Below the pieces are notes generated by a model. That model was not told where the DNA came from. It did no database searches and was given only the letters and a program-made list of their open reading frames with translations. 64,000 nucleotides of DNA, from positions 1 to 64,000 of the forward strand of contig NW_005179284.1 in NCBI RefSeq assembly GCF_000350225.1, written 5' to 3'. Shown in pieces: positions 45,741 to 56,755 of this stretch. Source of the DNA: Chondrus crispus. Lineage: Eukaryota; Rhodophyta; Florideophyceae; Gigartinales; Gigartinaceae. Each line of letters begins with the position of its first letter. Within the stretch, counting starts at the first letter, position 1. The translations under genes and the position numbers were made by a program.

Positions 45741-47353
45741 TTCCCGCCTCTTGTACATAAACGTCGGTGCCGGCATGTCCCCAACGGGGTTTCCACTCAT
45801 TCACTCGATGGCGTGAAGAAAGCCGCGCCACTATTATAAAACCTATATAGGCTTTCTCCAAGTTTTAGAACTGGAACCCTAGAAAGACGGGAAGCAGCAC
45901 AGCTTCATGAAGACGCGTCATTAGGGTTTTTCACAACTCGAGACAATGGGTCCCGAGTATGCACCATGTGTATTCGACATATATTATGAAACACATATTA
46001 TGGAAATATTATTATGTGTTCGCTGTTTGGTCATATGATCTGAAGATATCCGAATATTATTATGATGTTTTCAGACCATATCGTCAAACTTTGCGTCCGT
46101 ATTAAATAGTGCTTCGCAACTAATTATTGAATTTTTTGGAAGGCATTTGCCGTCATGCCTAGTACTGTATGAGCTTGCCGAGCTTGTTCCGTGCCGCATA
46201 GAGCGCCTCTGTGAAGGCTTAACAACAGTTAGTGATGACAGCAAAAGCACTGCGCCACATGTCCGGTGGGATCGCATGTGGCTGCTGTCTATAGTGGGGC
46301 ACTATATGTACCCACACAGGTTTGTGCCACCGTTGGTAGTGATACATTCGACCGATGCATATGGGTGCGAGTAGATCTAGGGTGAAGGTGTGAGCGTGTG
46401 AGGGTTTAAGGGTTTTGAGTTGAAGTGCGTTTGCTCATGCGATTTGCCAATATAATAACCGAATACTGTCGTAAAAGTCGCCAGGCCTCCGTGACGAGTG
46501 TCACAACATACAATGCGGGTGTAGCGTTTCTAACAACGTTAGAACGCCCCACAGAAACCCTACACACGAATTGGAGAAGGACGGCGCTTACGCCTACTGC
46601 TTTCCCTTCTCTCGGTAGATTAACTTTAGCTGTCCGCTTCCCACTGGGACCACACCCATCCAGCGCTCGCGAGAAAGGGATAGAGAATCTTTTTTTGGTT
46701 TCTTTTAGACAACAACCCTAGTGCGGCTGTCGTGACAGTGGCGTGCCTGCCGCCAGATGCATCGGCCGCTCTCTCTCCGCCGTGACCTGACGGTACTCGC
46801 GCTGCACCTCCGTCGCGAGACAAATCACTCCACGATCGTGCTAGTTGCTTATGTTGTGCTCGAGCCGCGCGCAACACTGCCACACACTCGCACGCCTCGC
46901 GTACCTTGGGCGCGCTTTGAAGCCTTATAAAACCGCTTTACATCGTTTCGCCTCGGGTCAAACCGCGCTGTTTCGTGCCCCGATATGGCGAACTTGAAAA
47001 TGAAAACAGCGCCTACATATTCATGGCTGCTGCTGTGTGTTTTTCAACACGCACCACACCACTTGTAATCTCAACGTGCGGTGCTCGATACGCTGATGCA
47101 AAAATTGCAGCGACGCGCAGCCGCGAACTGGCCGACGCCACCTGGGCATTTAACAGGCGACGGATTTTGGACGCACAGTGAGCCATGTGGAACACGGCGG
47201 TGCGCCAGTCGCGAGCTGGTCGACCGACGCAATCGAGAGGGAATCTGCATGCACAGCGAGCCATTTGGAACACGGCAGTGCGCGGCTCCGAATACGCCGC
47301 CTCCGAATACGCCGGCGCCGCTGAACGCGCTGCGATGCAACGGAATACAGTTT
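45741..47353. other. intergenic, nothing recognised apart from a 78-bp repeat
   Basis: Near 47110-47290 a 78-bp unit is repeated, with ACGCACAGTGAGCCATGTGG at 47171 and ATGCACAGCGAGCCATTTGG at 47249. About 45960-46080 is AT-rich. No gene. Confidence 0.45.
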
Positions 47354-47356
47354 TGA

Positions 47357-48566
47357 GGGTGTGTCTTAACTTGCCCGGGTTTGCTTTGCTTGCCCGAGTT
47401 TGCCGGTCATTTATTAATTTTTAATGTAAGTACACGCCTTCCCCTTACGTTAGTAGTGGACAGGTGTCCCAGAGCGACGGTGCTGACTTACAGAGGCATA
47501 CAGCGCCATAAATTGCCAGAACGCAACGGGGAGGACACTGTGGGTTCTACAAATTCGCTCCGAGGAACCATCGACAGGGACGTGACATGCTGCAGCGTCA
47601 AACAACTTCGCCCCAGGGACGCGTCGACATGGACGCGAGACGCTGCAGCGTCGCTCGCTTCCGACCCAGAACGTGGCCATTGCGGGTGATCCCAGATCAC
47701 CGGGATAAATAATTGATCTCACCCCCTACTTCTCTCCTTACTACTCCGCGGGATAGCGTATCTATCGCCGGCGCTGTTTGGTCAAAAAACGGATCTACAA
47801 CCACTGCCCAGTATCGCCGTTCGCCTCCCCTCCTTTCTTCTCAATCTAATCACTCCTACGCAATGCACGGCAATAGAATCATCACTGCTACGACCGCACT
47901 AACCGCAACCGCAGCTCTACACTATGTATTCTCCCTCCTTTCATTGCACTAAGCTATTTCAAACTGTCCTCGACCCCGAAAATTCACAAAGCCCTTAGAT
48001 CTCCGACGGGGATGGACCTTTGTCAGAGCCAACAGGATTTTTAACGACAAAGAATTCAGTCGTACATACCGTATGGAGGGGGGGATAATATTTGGTCAGA
48101 AACGCCCGCTGCAGACGAGGAAGCAATAGTGAGAGACTTTGCGTTGGTGGCCCCCGTCTTCCGAATGGTGGGAGTCGGAGACATGCGCCAGAGGCGCGGA
48201 GAACGGCGCACGTGGCATTGAGGTGTGGAAGCCATTTTCAGGAAAGTAGTCGGCAGAGAGGTGCTTCGTAGAGTTGTGTTGCCTTTGCGAGATGGCAGGT
48301 GCATAGATTTTTGCAAAGGGGGAGTTGAGGATGTTTTCGGCAAGGGGCAAGCACTGCGTCCACCGGAGCACAGCGTCCAAATTCGAAAGTTACAAACCTA
48401 AAAAAGTAGCCAATATATGATTGACATTTGTCATTACACACTGACATAACTTGAGCTTGCAGTGTAGGGCCGTACTTAGTTTCAAATCATATATTAACGC
48501 CCAGTAGCCAATAGTAGTGCAAATCATGGCTCCGGGCAAGCAAACCCGGGCAAACTCGCCCGAGTT
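47357..48566 (+). mobile_element. non-autonomous PIF/Harbinger element, copy 1
   Basis: Nearly identical over its length to the element at 55516-56755. The left end GGGTGTGTCTTAACTTGCCC follows TGA. The right end is damaged: it reads CAAACTCG followed by CCCGAGTT, then TGA, instead of the full inverted terminus. The transposase-like frame is broken here by small indels (for example an extra G in the GGGGGG near 48080). Confidence 0.75.
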
Positions 48567-48569
48567 TGA

Positions 48570-49412
48570 ATAAGAGAACGATATTTCGTATTATAGAGTG
48601 ATAGTTCATTCAATATCAGCGTCCAATCAATGTGCGCACTGACCCAGGAATACACTTCTCTCCGCCCCTCCCTGTACAAAACAATAAAACACTTGTGCCT
48701 TCTCAACGTGTCCTATCTACTTCGATGCACCTTTGCCAGCGCACTATGCCAAAGCGCTTCCACATGTGAATGCCAGTGTAAATTCCAGCTGTGAATGCCA
48801 GCTGTGAGTGCCAGTTTCTTCCGGGGCGCACATTGCTTCCACCTCGCCCCATGTTGATGGACACCCGTCCTGCTTCCACAGCGGCGTGTATCTCGCCGTT
48901 TGTTCTAAGAGCATCCACCCCGCGGCTTACCTCGCAGCTTACCTCGCTGCTTGTATGGGCAAATCAACGATAAGCCTTTCTGAACTGCAACCGCCTCCGC
49001 CAAGGCCCTGTCACTTTATGTCTTTCGGCGTCTTGCATTAAAGATAATACCTTGAATGCAAAGACGCCGAAAGATTTTACTAACCAGCAAAGTTACTGCT
49101 TCCGCAATATCTTTGAAACAACTTGCCCAGCTCATTTCCTCCACACCTCTGTATGATAATATCTGGTAGATAGTACAAGAATGTCACCCAGAGAAACCAA
49201 ATCACAAAAACTCTCGTGATCCCGTGATCCGCTTAGGTCACTGTCATGCTTCAGCTCATCGTTTGAGCTCATGCATTCACAATGTCCATACCACATGCGA
49301 GCACTTAAAAACAAGTTGCCTCTCCAGATCCACAGCTCTTCTGCCCCATCTCGCACCCCCAACCCGCAACACACCCAAATCCTTGGATCAGAGATATCAA
49401 ATAAAGCGCCGT
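48570..49412. other. intergenic upstream of the amidinotransferase
   Basis: The word GTGAATGCCAG and variants recur at about 48765-48812. A hairpin lies at 49021-49074. The frame of the next gene is open upstream to about 49224 but without an ATG. No further gene. Confidence 0.4.
49021..49074. repeat. inverted repeat, 19-bp stem with one bulge
   Basis: TCTTTCGGCGTCTTGCATT at 49021-49039 pairs with 49055-49074, with one extra A, around a 15-base loop. It is about 340 bp upstream of the amidinotransferase start. Confidence 0.75.
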
Positions 49413-50621
49413 ATGATGACTATCGACAATGTTATAGTCAACTCATCCACGGAGTGGGCACCGCTCAAGGAGGTCATTGTCGCCAGACTTCCAGATGATG
49501 CCTGTTTCCCTCCGGAGGGACCCGATTTTCGAGGTGAATGTAACAATGAGTATATTGCATCCACACTCAGGTGGCCTATCGGTCCGAAGCATCCCAACGA
49601 GATTCAAAAGGCAAATGCTCAGTACGACGCTTACGCTGAAATGCTCGAAGGAGAGGGAGTTGTCGTGAAGCGACCCACTCCTATTCCACAGAACAAGCCA
49701 ATTGTCACTCCTTTCTGGAGTATCCCAACGATGTATAACTGCTGCCCGAGGGATAAACTTTTGGTGGTAGGTCGTGAGATTCTTGAGGCGACCATGTCAT
49801 TGAGATCCCGTTTGTTCGAAGAATACTGTTACCGTGATATCATCCTGGATTACTACAAGAGAGACAAGGGCATGATCTGGACTGTTGCTCCGAAGCCAAT
49901 GATGCGCGATTCTCTTTATACGCATTCAGTTGATGTTGCCAACGGCGTCAAAGTGCCCTTCTGGGACAGGCAAAATGAACGATACAAGAACTATTCCGGC
50001 TATATTTCTGCAGAAGACGTGAAGAGTAAGAAGCACAAGTTTGAATTCACTACTACTGAAGACGAGCCGATATGGGATGCCGCTGATGTGGCGCGTTTCG
50101 GTAAAGATCTTTATATAATTCGGAGCAACACCACCAACAGAAGTGGCTTTGAATGGTTGCAACGCCATTTCGCCCCTCTTGGTGTTGATTGTCACCTGAT
50201 GCATTTCCCAGATGATTTGAACCCGCAGCATATCGACGGAAATTTTGTACCTCTGCGTCCGGGACTGGTACTATGCAACCGTGAGAGGCCGCCCCTAGAA
50301 AGTGAGGTTACCAAGTTCAGGGATGGCAACTGGAAATTTGTGAAATCTGCAGCGCCGAATGCCATCAACTATCCCATGCCTGACTTTTGTGATTGCAGTG
50401 CCAACGGAATGAGCGTGAATGTGTTCAGTATTAATGAAGAAAAGGTTGTTGTGGAGGAGAACGAAAAGGAACTCATCTCGCAACTCGAAGATCTCGGGTT
50501 TGATGTGATTCCGCAAGGCTTCCGAGAAGTATACCAGTTTGGGGGCGGGTTGCAGTGTGCTACAAATGATATTCGTCGCGATGACGAGCTCAAGGATTTC
50601 TTTGCAACTGACTACAATTAG
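49413..50621 (+). CDS. glycine-type amidinotransferase
   Basis: 402 residues from the first ATG (MMTIDNVIVN); no in-frame ATG occurs upstream. The fold is that of guanidino-group-modifying amidinotransferases. All three active-site residues are visible: Asp in WDAAD (222-225), His273 in PQHIDGNF and the nucleophile Cys382 in GGGLQCATND. The enzyme moves the amidino group of arginine to an amine; glycine (giving guanidinoacetate and ornithine) is the best-known acceptor, but related enzymes use other amines. The order and spacing of motifs match GATM-like proteins of about 400 residues. No frameshift or stop; ends TAG. AATAAA at about 50747 could serve polyadenylation. No clear targeting peptide. 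Confidence 0.85.
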   Translation: MMTIDNVIVNSSTEWAPLKEVIVARLPDDACFPPEGPDFRGECNNEYIASTLRWPIGPKHPNEIQKANAQYDAYAEMLEGEGVVVKRPTPIPQNKPIVTPFWSIPTMYNCCPRDKLLVVGREILEATMSLRSRLFEEYCYRDIILDYYKRDKGMIWTVAPKPMMRDSLYTHSVDVANGVKVPFWDRQNERYKNYSGYISAEDVKSKKHKFEFTTTEDEPIWDAADVARFGKDLYIIRSNTTNRSGFEWLQRHFAPLGVDCHLMHFPDDLNPQHIDGNFVPLRPGLVLCNRERPPLESEVTKFRDGNWKFVKSAAPNAINYPMPDFCDCSANGMSVNVFSINEEKVVVEENEKELISQLEDLGFDVIPQGFREVYQFGGGLQCATNDIRRDDELKDFFATDYN

Positions 50622-51172
50622 TGGAAAATATGAAGTCCCGCGTTATACGCAAGGCGGTTGCCTCGTTAAATTCTTCTTTCCTGACTGCTGCAATATGTAG
50701 CAAGGCCGAAGGAGTGACAGGCAGTGTTTCGAATTTAGTGTTCCAAAATAAACAGCAATTGAGTAAAAGGTTTGTCGCCTTGGTCGCCGAACATGAAGGG
50801 TTATCGCCTGCCTACGAGGCAAGACTAAAAACCCCAGAGGGCTCCGCTCATATAAGCACCATGTCAACAGTCAATAACACTTCGTCTTCCATGGATTTTG
50901 AGCTGATTTTGCACATCTTTTTGACCTGGACTCGATACTGCGCGTCACATCAATATTAGTGCGTAAATGTAGCTCGCAGAGAAAGAGCAAGCATAGAAAG
51001 AGCGACGCAGAGGGCAGCTCGAGTGAGGGCCAGTCCTAACAAAGGACTTTCCTCTCGTTTTTCCTTTCCCTCGCCCCGTTTTTATTGAGTTCTTCACTAA
51101 AATCGGAAGCACATTGCTGTAGTGTTTACTGTAATGCCATCCCATAGTTCCACTCCTCGGAAATGGAACAGA
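50622..51172. other. intergenic, 3' side of the amidinotransferase
   Basis: No gene recognised. Confidence 0.4.
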
Positions 51173-51599
51173 GTGGGTGCATCCAGAAATTGCCACTCCA
51201 TCACTCCAACACAGTATGATAAATGTCGAAAAATGCAACTATGCCACCACTGCGCTACTCAGCCCGCCAAACCTGAGCGCGGCTGCCGTATTCCGTCTTA
51301 CACCATTTCCCCGCCTTCTCGCTTTCCTTGACTTCAACACATGCCAACATCATGCCAAACACCCCTCCTCTCCCAATTATTGCGACGTCGTTCGCGCCCA
51401 TGGCTTCCCGTCAAGTCCTATCTGGTGCCGAGGTCATCCTTGACCTCGTCGATCAAGATCTACACGTTGTAGCCCCACCCCCGACCCCCACCACGCCCAA
51501 CCCAGTCACACCAACCGCAGCCACGGGACCCCCGAGACCCACACATGCCACATCCACCCCGCCGCCAACATTCCGCACACGGTTTGCCACCTCCCGAAA

Positions 51600-51980
51600 T
51601 TGTCTGATGAAATGACGCCACCTGGCATGGCTATTTTGGGAGACACCGCCTTCGTAAACAACCTAAAAGCCGCCAATGGAAAAGTTGTCCGTTCGCGCAA
51701 GGCAAATGAAACCAGCGACATTCCCGCATCCTCACACCTCGCGGCTGTAGACATCGTTTTACAACGCGTTATGCCAAGCGAGCGACACAGCGCCGAGTGG
51801 GGTGTTCGTGCAGTGAAGGGTCCGTTGGCTCGCCTTAAAGTACCCTTGCCAGCGGATTCTAACAATAGGATGCGACTTTTACTCATCTGCTGCCATCTTT
51901 TCAATTTGCGCGCTCGATTTGTTGGACTCAACCAGATCCGAACTACGTACAGTCGCACGCAGTTGCCGTTCCAACAGTAA
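51600..51980 (+). pseudogene. Harbinger DDE transposase, C-terminal half
   Basis: MAILGDTAF carries the second catalytic Asp. HSAEWGVRAVKGPLARLKVPLP carries the Glu, then LFNLRARFVGLNQI, the usual tail of DDE_Tnp_4-type transposases. The first Asp region is not present. Confidence 0.7.
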
Positions 51981-52074
51981 ACGTTTGGGTAGTTTGAGAA
52001 AGGACTGTGCAAAGTTTATTTCTGTTCCGTATCCTTTCTTACTGCGTTCTGAGCTAGCATGTTTAAGACAGCCT

Positions 52075-52800
52075 TCATTTCAGAAGAGCTGCTGAAAGCT
52101 TCATTTCGGCAAATGTAGGCCAGCGGATTGCAAAATCAGTTCGGTCTTGTTTTCGAACAACGCGCATCAGCACCTCTAAGCTGTAGTCTAACCATACACT
52201 TACGCTGGAGGATACAATTCCAAAAATAGGGCACATATTGTAGACTGTTCCTTTTGTTTTGATGTACCATAACGCCAGACCGAGCAAATCAATGCTGTTA
52301 AGGAAAGGCTTACGTCCTCTCGTCTTTACACCGTTTCTGTATGGGCTCCCAAAATTAAACCCAACGCGCTCAGACTCAAAGAATGGCAGAATACGCTGTA
52401 AAATGATGTCCTTTGTGAAGTTTGTCGCGAGGAGAAAGTCATCGTCGATGCCGCATGACAAAATTTGATTCCATGCCGTTGTCAGCCTGGTGAAAACCGG
52501 TCGGATCAATGCCGCTCGGCGATACTGAGGGGGCTTTCGGGATCTTCGTTTTCTCCCGTTTATCCTTCTCCTTCGAAGAACCCTCCATGTGAGGGAAACA
52601 GCAGCAACAGATGCTGCTGCTGTTGCAAGCACTGCGAGTTCTTCGAGAGCTTGTGTGCGTTTTGGGCTGGCCATCATAGGATATGGGCAATTTTGGGTCG
52701 TCCGTGTTGATCCTGAGAGCAGGAAGGGGATCAACTCCCCACAAAATGTTATCATATTGCAGAGTGGCGGAGTGCAAGGACCCCTCGGGGGTCCTTGCAC
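52075..52800 (-). pseudogene. Harbinger-like transposase, N-terminal half
   Basis: The frame contains a basic stretch (VLRRRRINGRKRRSRK), then FNFGSPYRNGVKTRGRKPFLNSIDLLGLALWYIKTKGT, IFGIVSSSVSVWL and FAIRWPTFAEMK. This resembles the region before the catalytic domain of Harbinger transposases (helix-turn-helix-like, then R-W-P). It stops at 52075, before the first catalytic Asp. Together with 51600-51980 it represents one transposase whose middle is lost and whose 3' half is inverted. Confidence 0.6.
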
Positions 52801-52801
52801 T
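52771..52801. repeat. 14-bp perfect hairpin, 3-base loop
   Basis: AGTGCAAGGACCCC, loop TCG, GGGGTCCTTGCACT, inside the right end of the Harbinger-like element. Confidence 0.9.
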
Positions 52802-53049
52802 TCAGCAGAAGTGGTGGATCGCCCACTACATTTCTAGCCCAGCGGAGGCCTGTGATTGGCCAAAAAGTGTCGCAGTGTTGGAGTGGCAATTTCTGGATGC
52901 ACCCACTGGGTGCATCTGGACGGTCTGCAGATCCATGCAGAATGGAAGGTACAGCAACGCCTTCTCGCGCATGCACATGGCCCAGTCTGACTCCCTGTAG
53001 CTCGGCAAAAGCAAAGCTGGACGACGTGTTGCTATAATGAGGTCCCTCG

Positions 53050-54438
53050 ATGTGCATGACCAAAACGGTCATGATAGATCAGCAACCGCCAGTATCCAAC
53101 ACAGTCCTCCCCAGCACTCCCTTTCCTTCGTCAGGGTTTCAAACTTCTTCTCTACCAATGAAGTTAAGTCCTGAAATCCACCGCCGAATTGAGCTCGTTC
53201 TATTGCGAATGCGGCGTAGAAAGATGTTTTTGTACCTGCTCGCGGCTGCGGCAATTCTTCTCAATTCCAAAAAAGACAAGAAAACGTCGAAAGTACGCCT
53301 GGAATTGCGTTTGCAGGAACAACTGACGTTTGAAAATTTGACTCTGGTTTATGATGACGCTTTGTTCTGTAGGGCTTTCAGAATGCCACGCCAAGCGTTT
53401 CATGAATTGCTTAGTAGCGTTAGGCAGTCTCTCTAGAAGAATATCGAAATGGGACGACGGGCAACACGACTGACCATTCCACCGGATGTACGCCTTGCCG
53501 TGACGCTGAGGATGATGGCTGGCGCAAGTTATCTAGACTTAATGGGTACTTATCAGATGTCTAAGACATCAGTTTACAATGTGTTTCATTCTACGTGTAC
53601 AGTATTGTCAGAAAGATTGCAGCTGCCCGGGTTGCCGTCCACAGTGTCTGGTTTACGTCACTCGGCAAAAACTTTCAAGATGTCTCGTAATCCCCCGTCT
53701 GCGTTTTCTGGTTGCGTTGGCGCTTTGGACGGTATAGCCATCAAAATCAAGAAGCCCGCGTGGTGCCACGCACCGAGCACTTTCTTTTGTAGAAAGCTGT
53801 ATTATGCTTTACCTGTGCAGGCTGTAGTTGACGCTGACTATAGATTTTTATGCTGCTCGGCGCGTTGCGTAGGTTCAACTCATGACTCTGTGGCCCACAC
53901 TGTATCGGCACTTGGGCATTATCTAGAATCTGGCAAGTTGCATTTCGAGTGTTGGATAGCGGGGGATGAGGCATATGTTTGTACGGAGTCTCTGATTACG
54001 CCCTTTCCTGCAGCCACTGCGACGGACGCGGAAGACGCATTTAATTATTATCATTCTTCCCTCCGAATGCATGTAGAGCAAGCTTTTGGGATGCTAGTCG
54101 GTAAGTGGAGGATCTTGAGCCAACTCAGTTTTTCGCTACACACTTACGCGCGTTTAATTGTTCTTTCTATGAAGTTGCATAATTTTGTTCTCGATCGTGC
54201 AGATGTGAGGATTACGAGAAGTTTTACTGGGGAAGAATTGGCCGAACTGGAGGGCGATGAGCAGGGTTGGTATCGCAGGATGAAGGATGACGCCGCAGAG
54301 ATTGTGGCGAATACCAAGGAAGCGCGTCATGAGCTGTCTAGAAAACGGAGGAGCATGGTTGACATTATAGAAAGAAGGGGCCTATCGAGACCACCGGTGA
54401 TAGATGCAGAGGGCCTCCGAAAAAGAAGTCGAAAGTAG
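53050..54438 (+). pseudogene. PIF/Harbinger transposase with one in-frame stop
   Basis: One frame from the ATG at 53050 (or 53158) to TAG at 54436-54438, interrupted only by TAG at 53434-53436 (VRQSL, stop, KNIEMG). Catalytic residues: Asp in GALDGIAIKI (about 53730), Asp in IAGDEAYV (about 53965) and Glu in HVEQAFGMLVGKW (about 54075). The part before the stop carries FCRAFRMPRQAFHELL, the typical N-terminal motif. The transposase would cut and paste elements with matching ends; it may relate to the non-autonomous copies at 47357 and 55516, but no matching terminal repeats are found around it. The family usually needs a Myb-like partner, not seen here. Confidence 0.8.
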
Positions 54439-55004
54439 ATAGCCTGTGTTTTTACCTTGTCATCGTGGCCGAAACCAGCGTGGGTTGGCGGTGGGAACTC
54501 GCAAGTCCTATCAAGGCTCGGTCTCCTCCCTGGGCTTGCTAGCGCGTGTAGTCTAGGATGTAGGTCACTGCCACTACCTTAGAGAGCCGCCATGCCGCAT
54601 GCATCGGACGACTGTGAAAAGCCGCGGTTTCGCGCCTCCTATTCTCGACCTTCTGCTTGCGGAGGGGGGTCAAACATCCGGCGCCCTTCGCAGTCACCGC
54701 ATCACCAACGCGCGCGGCCTTTTCTCGCATACATGAGCAGTTCGGGGCGGTCCAGGTCGCCTTGTCCTGGCTGTTTAAGCCTTCGGTGGGGAGGCCCGCG
54801 CCCGCTGAGCCACGATAGCAGTGGGGCGCCCTTGTCTGGCCAAGCAATTGCTGGCGACAAGTCATCTAGCAACCATTGGTTGCTGGGGTTGGCAACCCCA
54901 GCGGGCCTTCGGTCACGCCTCACGCCCACACGTGTCCACATGTCGCACCCCGTGCCAGATTTTGTGGCGCGTCTATGTGCACAACTCGGCCCTCCCCCGC
55001 CTCG
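54439..55004. other. intergenic with small palindromes
   Basis: AGCAACCA-T-TGGTTGCT (54868-54884) and GCTGGGGTTG-G-CAACCCCAGC (54882-54902) are adjacent palindromes with one-base centres. No gene recognised. Confidence 0.5.
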
Positions 55005-55009
55005 ACGCC

Positions 55010-55097
55010 TGTGGTGATTCCTTCATATGACTCCCAGTCATTCCTCTCTCATGTCGTTGGCCAACGGCACCTCCCCTTTTGCTCAGTCGTTATCATA
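55010..55097 (+). repeat. 5' LTR of the TRIM, 88 bp (shortened)
   Basis: Starts TGTGGTGATTCCTTCA and ends TTATCATA, where the other copy ends TTATCACA. It lacks a 66-bp segment that in the 3' LTR lies between the direct repeats GATTCCTTCA and GATTCCATCA. Confidence 0.85.
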
Positions 55098-55515
55098 GGT
55101 TATGGGCCTCATTGCTACTGCTGCGCACACGAGTTCGAACCACACCGTTCAGTATCCTTCTTTTCTCACTACCCTATCACAAGCTCACACGTCAACCACT
55201 CGACGTCGTGAGAAGCAACCTCTCACAAGCCGACACGTCCCACACCCGACGTATTCAGATGACGCAAAATACCTCATTTTTCAGGTTCCAAGGTCCACCC
55301 GCACTGTAAGACGTCACCAACACGCATCAAAAACCTTCAGGTTCATGGTACACCTGCGCTCATACTTTCAAAGTCAAGAACCCGGCAACCTTTCTCATTT
55401 AGTCACTCACATACGAGTTCAGGGGGACTGTGGTGATTCCTTCAACTCTTTCATTGAACTCGTCTGCTCATTCCCACTCTGCGATGCTTCCTTCTCTGCT
55501 GATTCCATCATATGA

Positions 55516-56755
55516 GGGAGGGTCTTAACTTGCCCGGGTTTGCTTTGCTTGCCCGAGTTTGCCGGTCATTTATTAATTTATTAATGTAAGTACACGCCTT
55601 CCCCTTTCGTTAGTAGTGGACAGGTGTCCTTTCCCTTACGTTAGTAGTGGACAGGTGTCCCAGAGCGACGGTGCTGACTTACAGAGGCATACAGCGCCAT
55701 AAATTGCCAGAACGCAACGGGGAGGACACTGGGTTCTACAAATTCGCTCCGAGGACGCATCGACAGGGACGTGACATGCTGCAGCGTCAAACAACTTCGC
55801 CCCAGGGACGCGTCGACATGGACGCGAGACGCTGCAGCGTCGCTCGCTTCCGACCCAGAACGTGGCCATTGCGGGTGATCCCAGATCACCGGGATAAATA
55901 ATTGATCTCACCCCCTACTTCTCTCCTTACTACTCCGCGGGATAGCGTATCTATCGCCGGCGCTGTTTGGTCAAAAAACGGATCTACAACCACTGCCCAG
56001 TATCGCCGTTCGCCTCCCCTCCTTTCTTCTCAATCTAATCACTCCTACGCAATGCACGGCAATAGAATCATCACTGCTACGACCGCACTAACCGCAACCG
56101 CAGCTCTATTCTCCCTCCTTTCATTGCACCAAGCTATTTCAAACTATCCTCGACCCCGAAAATTCACAAAGCCCTTAGATCTCGGACGGGGATGGACTTT
56201 TGTCAGAGCCAACAGGATTTTTAACGACAAAGAATTCAGTCGTACATACCGTATGGAGGGGGATAATATTTGGTCAGAAACGTCCGCTGCAGACGAGGAA
56301 GCAATAGTGAGAGACTTTGCGTTGGTGGTCCCCGTCTTAAGAATGGTGGGAGTCAGAGAGATGCGCCAGAGGCGCGGAGAACGGCGCACGTGGCATTGAG
56401 GTGTGGAAGCCATTTTCAGGAAAGTAGTCGGCAGAGAGGTGCTTCGTAGAGTTGGGTTGCCTTTGCGAGATGGCAGGTGCATAGATTTTTGCAAAGTGGG
56501 AGTTGAGGATGTTTTCGGCAAGGGGCAAGCACTGCGTCCACCGGAGCACAGCGTCCAAATTCGAAAGTTACAAACTTACAAAAGTAGCCAATATATGATT
56601 GACATTTGTCATTACACACTGACATAACTTGAGCTTGCAGTGTAGGGTCGTACTTAGTTTCAAATCATATATTAACGCCCAGTAGCCAATAGTAGTGCAA
56701 ATCATGGCTCGGGGCAAGCAAACCCGGGCAAACTCGGGCAAGTTAAGACCCTCCC
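55516..56755 (+). mobile_element. non-autonomous PIF/Harbinger element, copy 2, 1240 bp
   Basis: Terminal inverted repeats begin GGGAGGGTCTTAACTTGCCC at both ends and are followed by imperfectly repeated GGGTTTGC/GAGTTTGC. The 3-base target duplication TGA (55513-55515 and 56756-56758) fits PIF/Harbinger. Near its left side a 30-bp segment (GTTAGTAGTGGACAGGTGTCC) is tandemly duplicated relative to copy 1. Confidence 0.9.
56052..56399 (+). pseudogene. truncated Harbinger transposase N-terminus
   Basis: MHGNRIITATTALTATAALF, then RIFNDKEFSRTYRMEGDNIW, which resembles the FCRAFRM region of the full transposase at 53050. The frame ends at 56399 without any DDE domain, consistent with an internal-deletion derivative. 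Confidence 0.5.

Larger units (their letters stand above)
51173..52906. mobile_element. PIF/Harbinger-like element with inverted transposase halves
   Basis: Perfect 27-bp terminal inverted repeats (51173-51199 and 52880-52906), starting GTGGGTGCATCCAGAAATTG. Between them the transposase C-terminal half is on the plus strand and the N-terminal half on the minus strand, facing each other. No convincing 3-bp target duplication is seen; another GGGTGCATC in the opposite direction abuts the right end. Confidence 0.75.

Noticed and set aside
45328..45861. 177-codon Gly/Arg-rich minus-strand frame
   Set aside because: It is created by the 103-bp tandem repeat, which lengthens open frames by chance.
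1241..53436. Single in-frame stops in many loci suggesting a reassigned stop codon
   Set aside because: All three stop codons appear as interruptions, and the intact genes end normally with the same codons (TAG for the nuclease and amidinotransferase, TAA for the acyltransferase and the intact copia). Ordinary nonsense mutation fits better.
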